Positions 62,467 through 64,000 of a stretch of DNA of 64,000 nucleotides are shown here, in pieces (position 1 is the stretch's first letter; every line of letters begins with the position of its first letter). Source of the DNA: Ascarosepion bandense (lineage: Eukaryota; Mollusca; Cephalopoda; Sepiida; Sepiidae); contig JBBBDQ010001456.1 of the NCBI GenBank assembly GCA_037127315.1, forward strand, positions 2,385,501-2,449,500, written 5' to 3'. The notes beneath the pieces were generated by a model that saw nothing but the letters and a program-made list of their open reading frames with translations, was not told the origin of the DNA and did no database searches. The translations under genes were made by a program, and so were the position numbers.

Positions 62467-64000
62467 ATGGGTCAAAAAATAATCCAATGGAACTGTTGTG
62501 GTTTGAAATCAAACATAAATGAATTACTACTACTAATAACACAAAAGCAACCCACAATTATCTGCCTTCAAGAAACCTTTCTGAAACAAGACAGCATCAA
62601 CATCAAGAACTATCAAACATTCAATTACACTCACAATTCTGGAGGCAGAGCCTCTGGGGGAGTGTCAATTCTGATCTGAAACAATACACCCCACAGTAAA
62701 ATAAATATCACCACCAATATCCAAGCAATAGCCATCAAGCCCACACTGCACAAAACAATAACTGTATGTTCTATATATATTCCACCAAATGATGATATAG
62801 ACAAAAATGAATTAAAAAACTGATCGATTAATTGCCGAAACCCTTCATTTTGCTAGGAAACTTTAATAGTCACAATACTTTATGGGGGTGTAAAGACACC
62901 AACAAAAAGGGCAGAACACTAGGAGAGGTCATCAACGAAAATGATATATGCCTGCTTAACAATAGTTCACCTATGCACGTCAACCCATCTAACGGAAATC
63001 ACTCAGTCATCGACATAAGCATGTGTGACCCCACAGTATATATGGACTTTGTTTGGAATGTACACGATGATACTTGTGGCAGCGACCACTTCCCAATCTT
63101 AATCAAAAGTCCTGAGTCTAATAGCCAAAAACCTCCACAATGGAATCTAAACAAGGCCAATTGGCAAATATTCAAGGAAAAATGCAAGACTAGGTTAAAC
63201 CACACAGAAACTATCAATGACACAATAGAATCCTTTATAGAAACATTAATAGAAATAGCAAACGAGTACATCCCCCAAACCTCAACAGCCAACAAACACA
63301 ACAGACCCTGGTTTGACACTAAATGCCAAAAAGCCATCAAACTACGAAAAGCTGCCCTAAAGAAATTCCCAAAACAACCTACTACTCCAAATATAATAGA
63401 ATATAAGCTAAACAGAGCTAAAGCCTGTAAGGTTATAAAGACAGCAAAAAAAGGATGCTGGCAAAATTATGTCAGCAAACTGAATTCCTCCTCTGAACTG
63501 AGAGTAATATGGGAGATGATCTGAAAAATTACAGGTAAATGCCAAACTACACCAATTAAACACCTCATTAAAAACAACTCCATCATAACTGATAAAAAGA
63601 ACATAGCTGACTTACTTGCTGAAACCTTCTCCCAAAACTCATCTAGCCAAAACCACAGTACAAAATTTACGACAATCAAACAAAACGCAGAAAAATGCAA
63701 ATTAAACTTTTAATCAAAAAACATAAGAATCTATAACAAACTGTGGACAAAAGGCGAATTCCCAGATATATGGAGACAGACCACAATAATAGCAATCTCA
63801 AAACCAGGAAAAGAAAACTCAAACCCGCAAAATTATAGACCTATCTCACTAACCAGTTGCCTGTGTAAAATAATGGAGAGGATAGTAAATGACAGACTAG
63901 TTTGGTATCTAGAATCCAGCAACCTTATCTCCAACCTGCAATGTGGATTCCGTAATAAAAGAAGCACAATAGATCACTTGATTCACCTAGAAACAGCTGT
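62467..64000 (+). pseudogene. LINE ORF2: endonuclease and RT, partial
   Basis: The ATG at 62467 opens GQKIIQWNCCGLKSNINELL, then ICLQETFLKQDSINIKNYQ and GGRASGGVSILI, and a stop. The endonuclease resumes with PFILLGNFNSHNTLWGCKDT (Asn where the family has Asp in GDFN) and NVHDDTCGSDHFPILI, with the SDH catalytic box. A long linker follows. A stop at 63522 and a deletion near 63710 remove the start of RT. It then reads GEFPDIWRQTTIIAISKPGK, NYRPISLTSCLCKIMERIVN and CGFRNKRSTIDHLIHLETAV to the window end. Confidence 0.85.

Larger units (their letters stand above)
60301..64000 (+). mobile_element. I/Jockey-group LINE, 5' UTR, ORF1 and most of ORF2; runs off the window
   Basis: The 5' region (60301-60850) starts with a GC-rich hairpin (GCCCGCC / GGCGGGG) and contains an AGGGCTCTGAGGCAGGTGGG segment shared with 52740. 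ORF1 is at 60890-62200, with an insert at 61449-61878. ORF2 starts at 62467 with endonuclease, followed by RT up to the last base. It is the better preserved of two copies, but stops remain. Confidence 0.85.

Overview
This is a eukaryotic window. It is AT-rich, its one recognisable cellular gene is split by long introns with GT-AG borders, and most of the rest is decayed retrotransposons, DNA transposons and satellites. The transposon families (Tx1-type and I/Jockey-type LINEs, a Gmr1-like LTR element, animal Copia, Tc1/mariner, a 5S/tRNA SINE) point to a metazoan with large introns, probably an invertebrate. The species cannot be fixed from the sequence.

The backbone is the middle of a peroxisomal acyl-CoA oxidase gene (ACOX1/ACOX2 type) on the + strand. 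Nine exons (8576-8683, 13366-13485, 14951-15066, 19713-19882, 23458-23620, 37382-37572, 48223-48378, 48733-48838, 49529-49672) join in phase into 424 codons without a stop. The first ~140 codons (upstream) and last ~95 codons (downstream), including any C-terminal peroxisome targeting signal, were not found and presumably lie outside the window. The gene therefore covers at least 41 kb, and everything else lies in its introns or flanks.

Layout: 1-6.6 kb holds two Tx1/L1-like LINE copies arranged head to head. Intron 8.7-13.4 kb holds a solo LTR set in a TA microsatellite and a deleted mariner. Intron 15.1-19.7 kb holds a nearly complete Tc1 element with long inverted repeats, a foldback repeat with a hammerhead/Penelope-like motif, and a ~110 bp palindrome. 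Intron 19.9-23.5 kb holds a pyrimidine-rich minisatellite, an antisense Gypsy integrase relic and a composite 5S-tRNA SINE. Intron 23.6-37.4 kb holds a 1.7 kb array of a 29-bp repeat, an antisense LINE, and an LTR element with integrase before reverse transcriptase (Gmr1-like). Intron 37.6-48.2 kb holds a Copia element with matching 5-bp target duplications, interrupted by a second unit. That unit fuses a host-like membrane/lysine-rich coding relic to a Gypsy element lacking protease and most of RT. Past the last visible exon, 50-64 kb is a stack of LINEs, one nested in another, plus a truncated Tc1 end and a GC-richer insert inside a LINE ORF1.

Only the ACOX exons look like a working gene. 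The transposon genes mostly carry stops and frameshifts. The best preserved is the Gypsy integrase ORF at 43658-44593, whose catalytic residues are all present.
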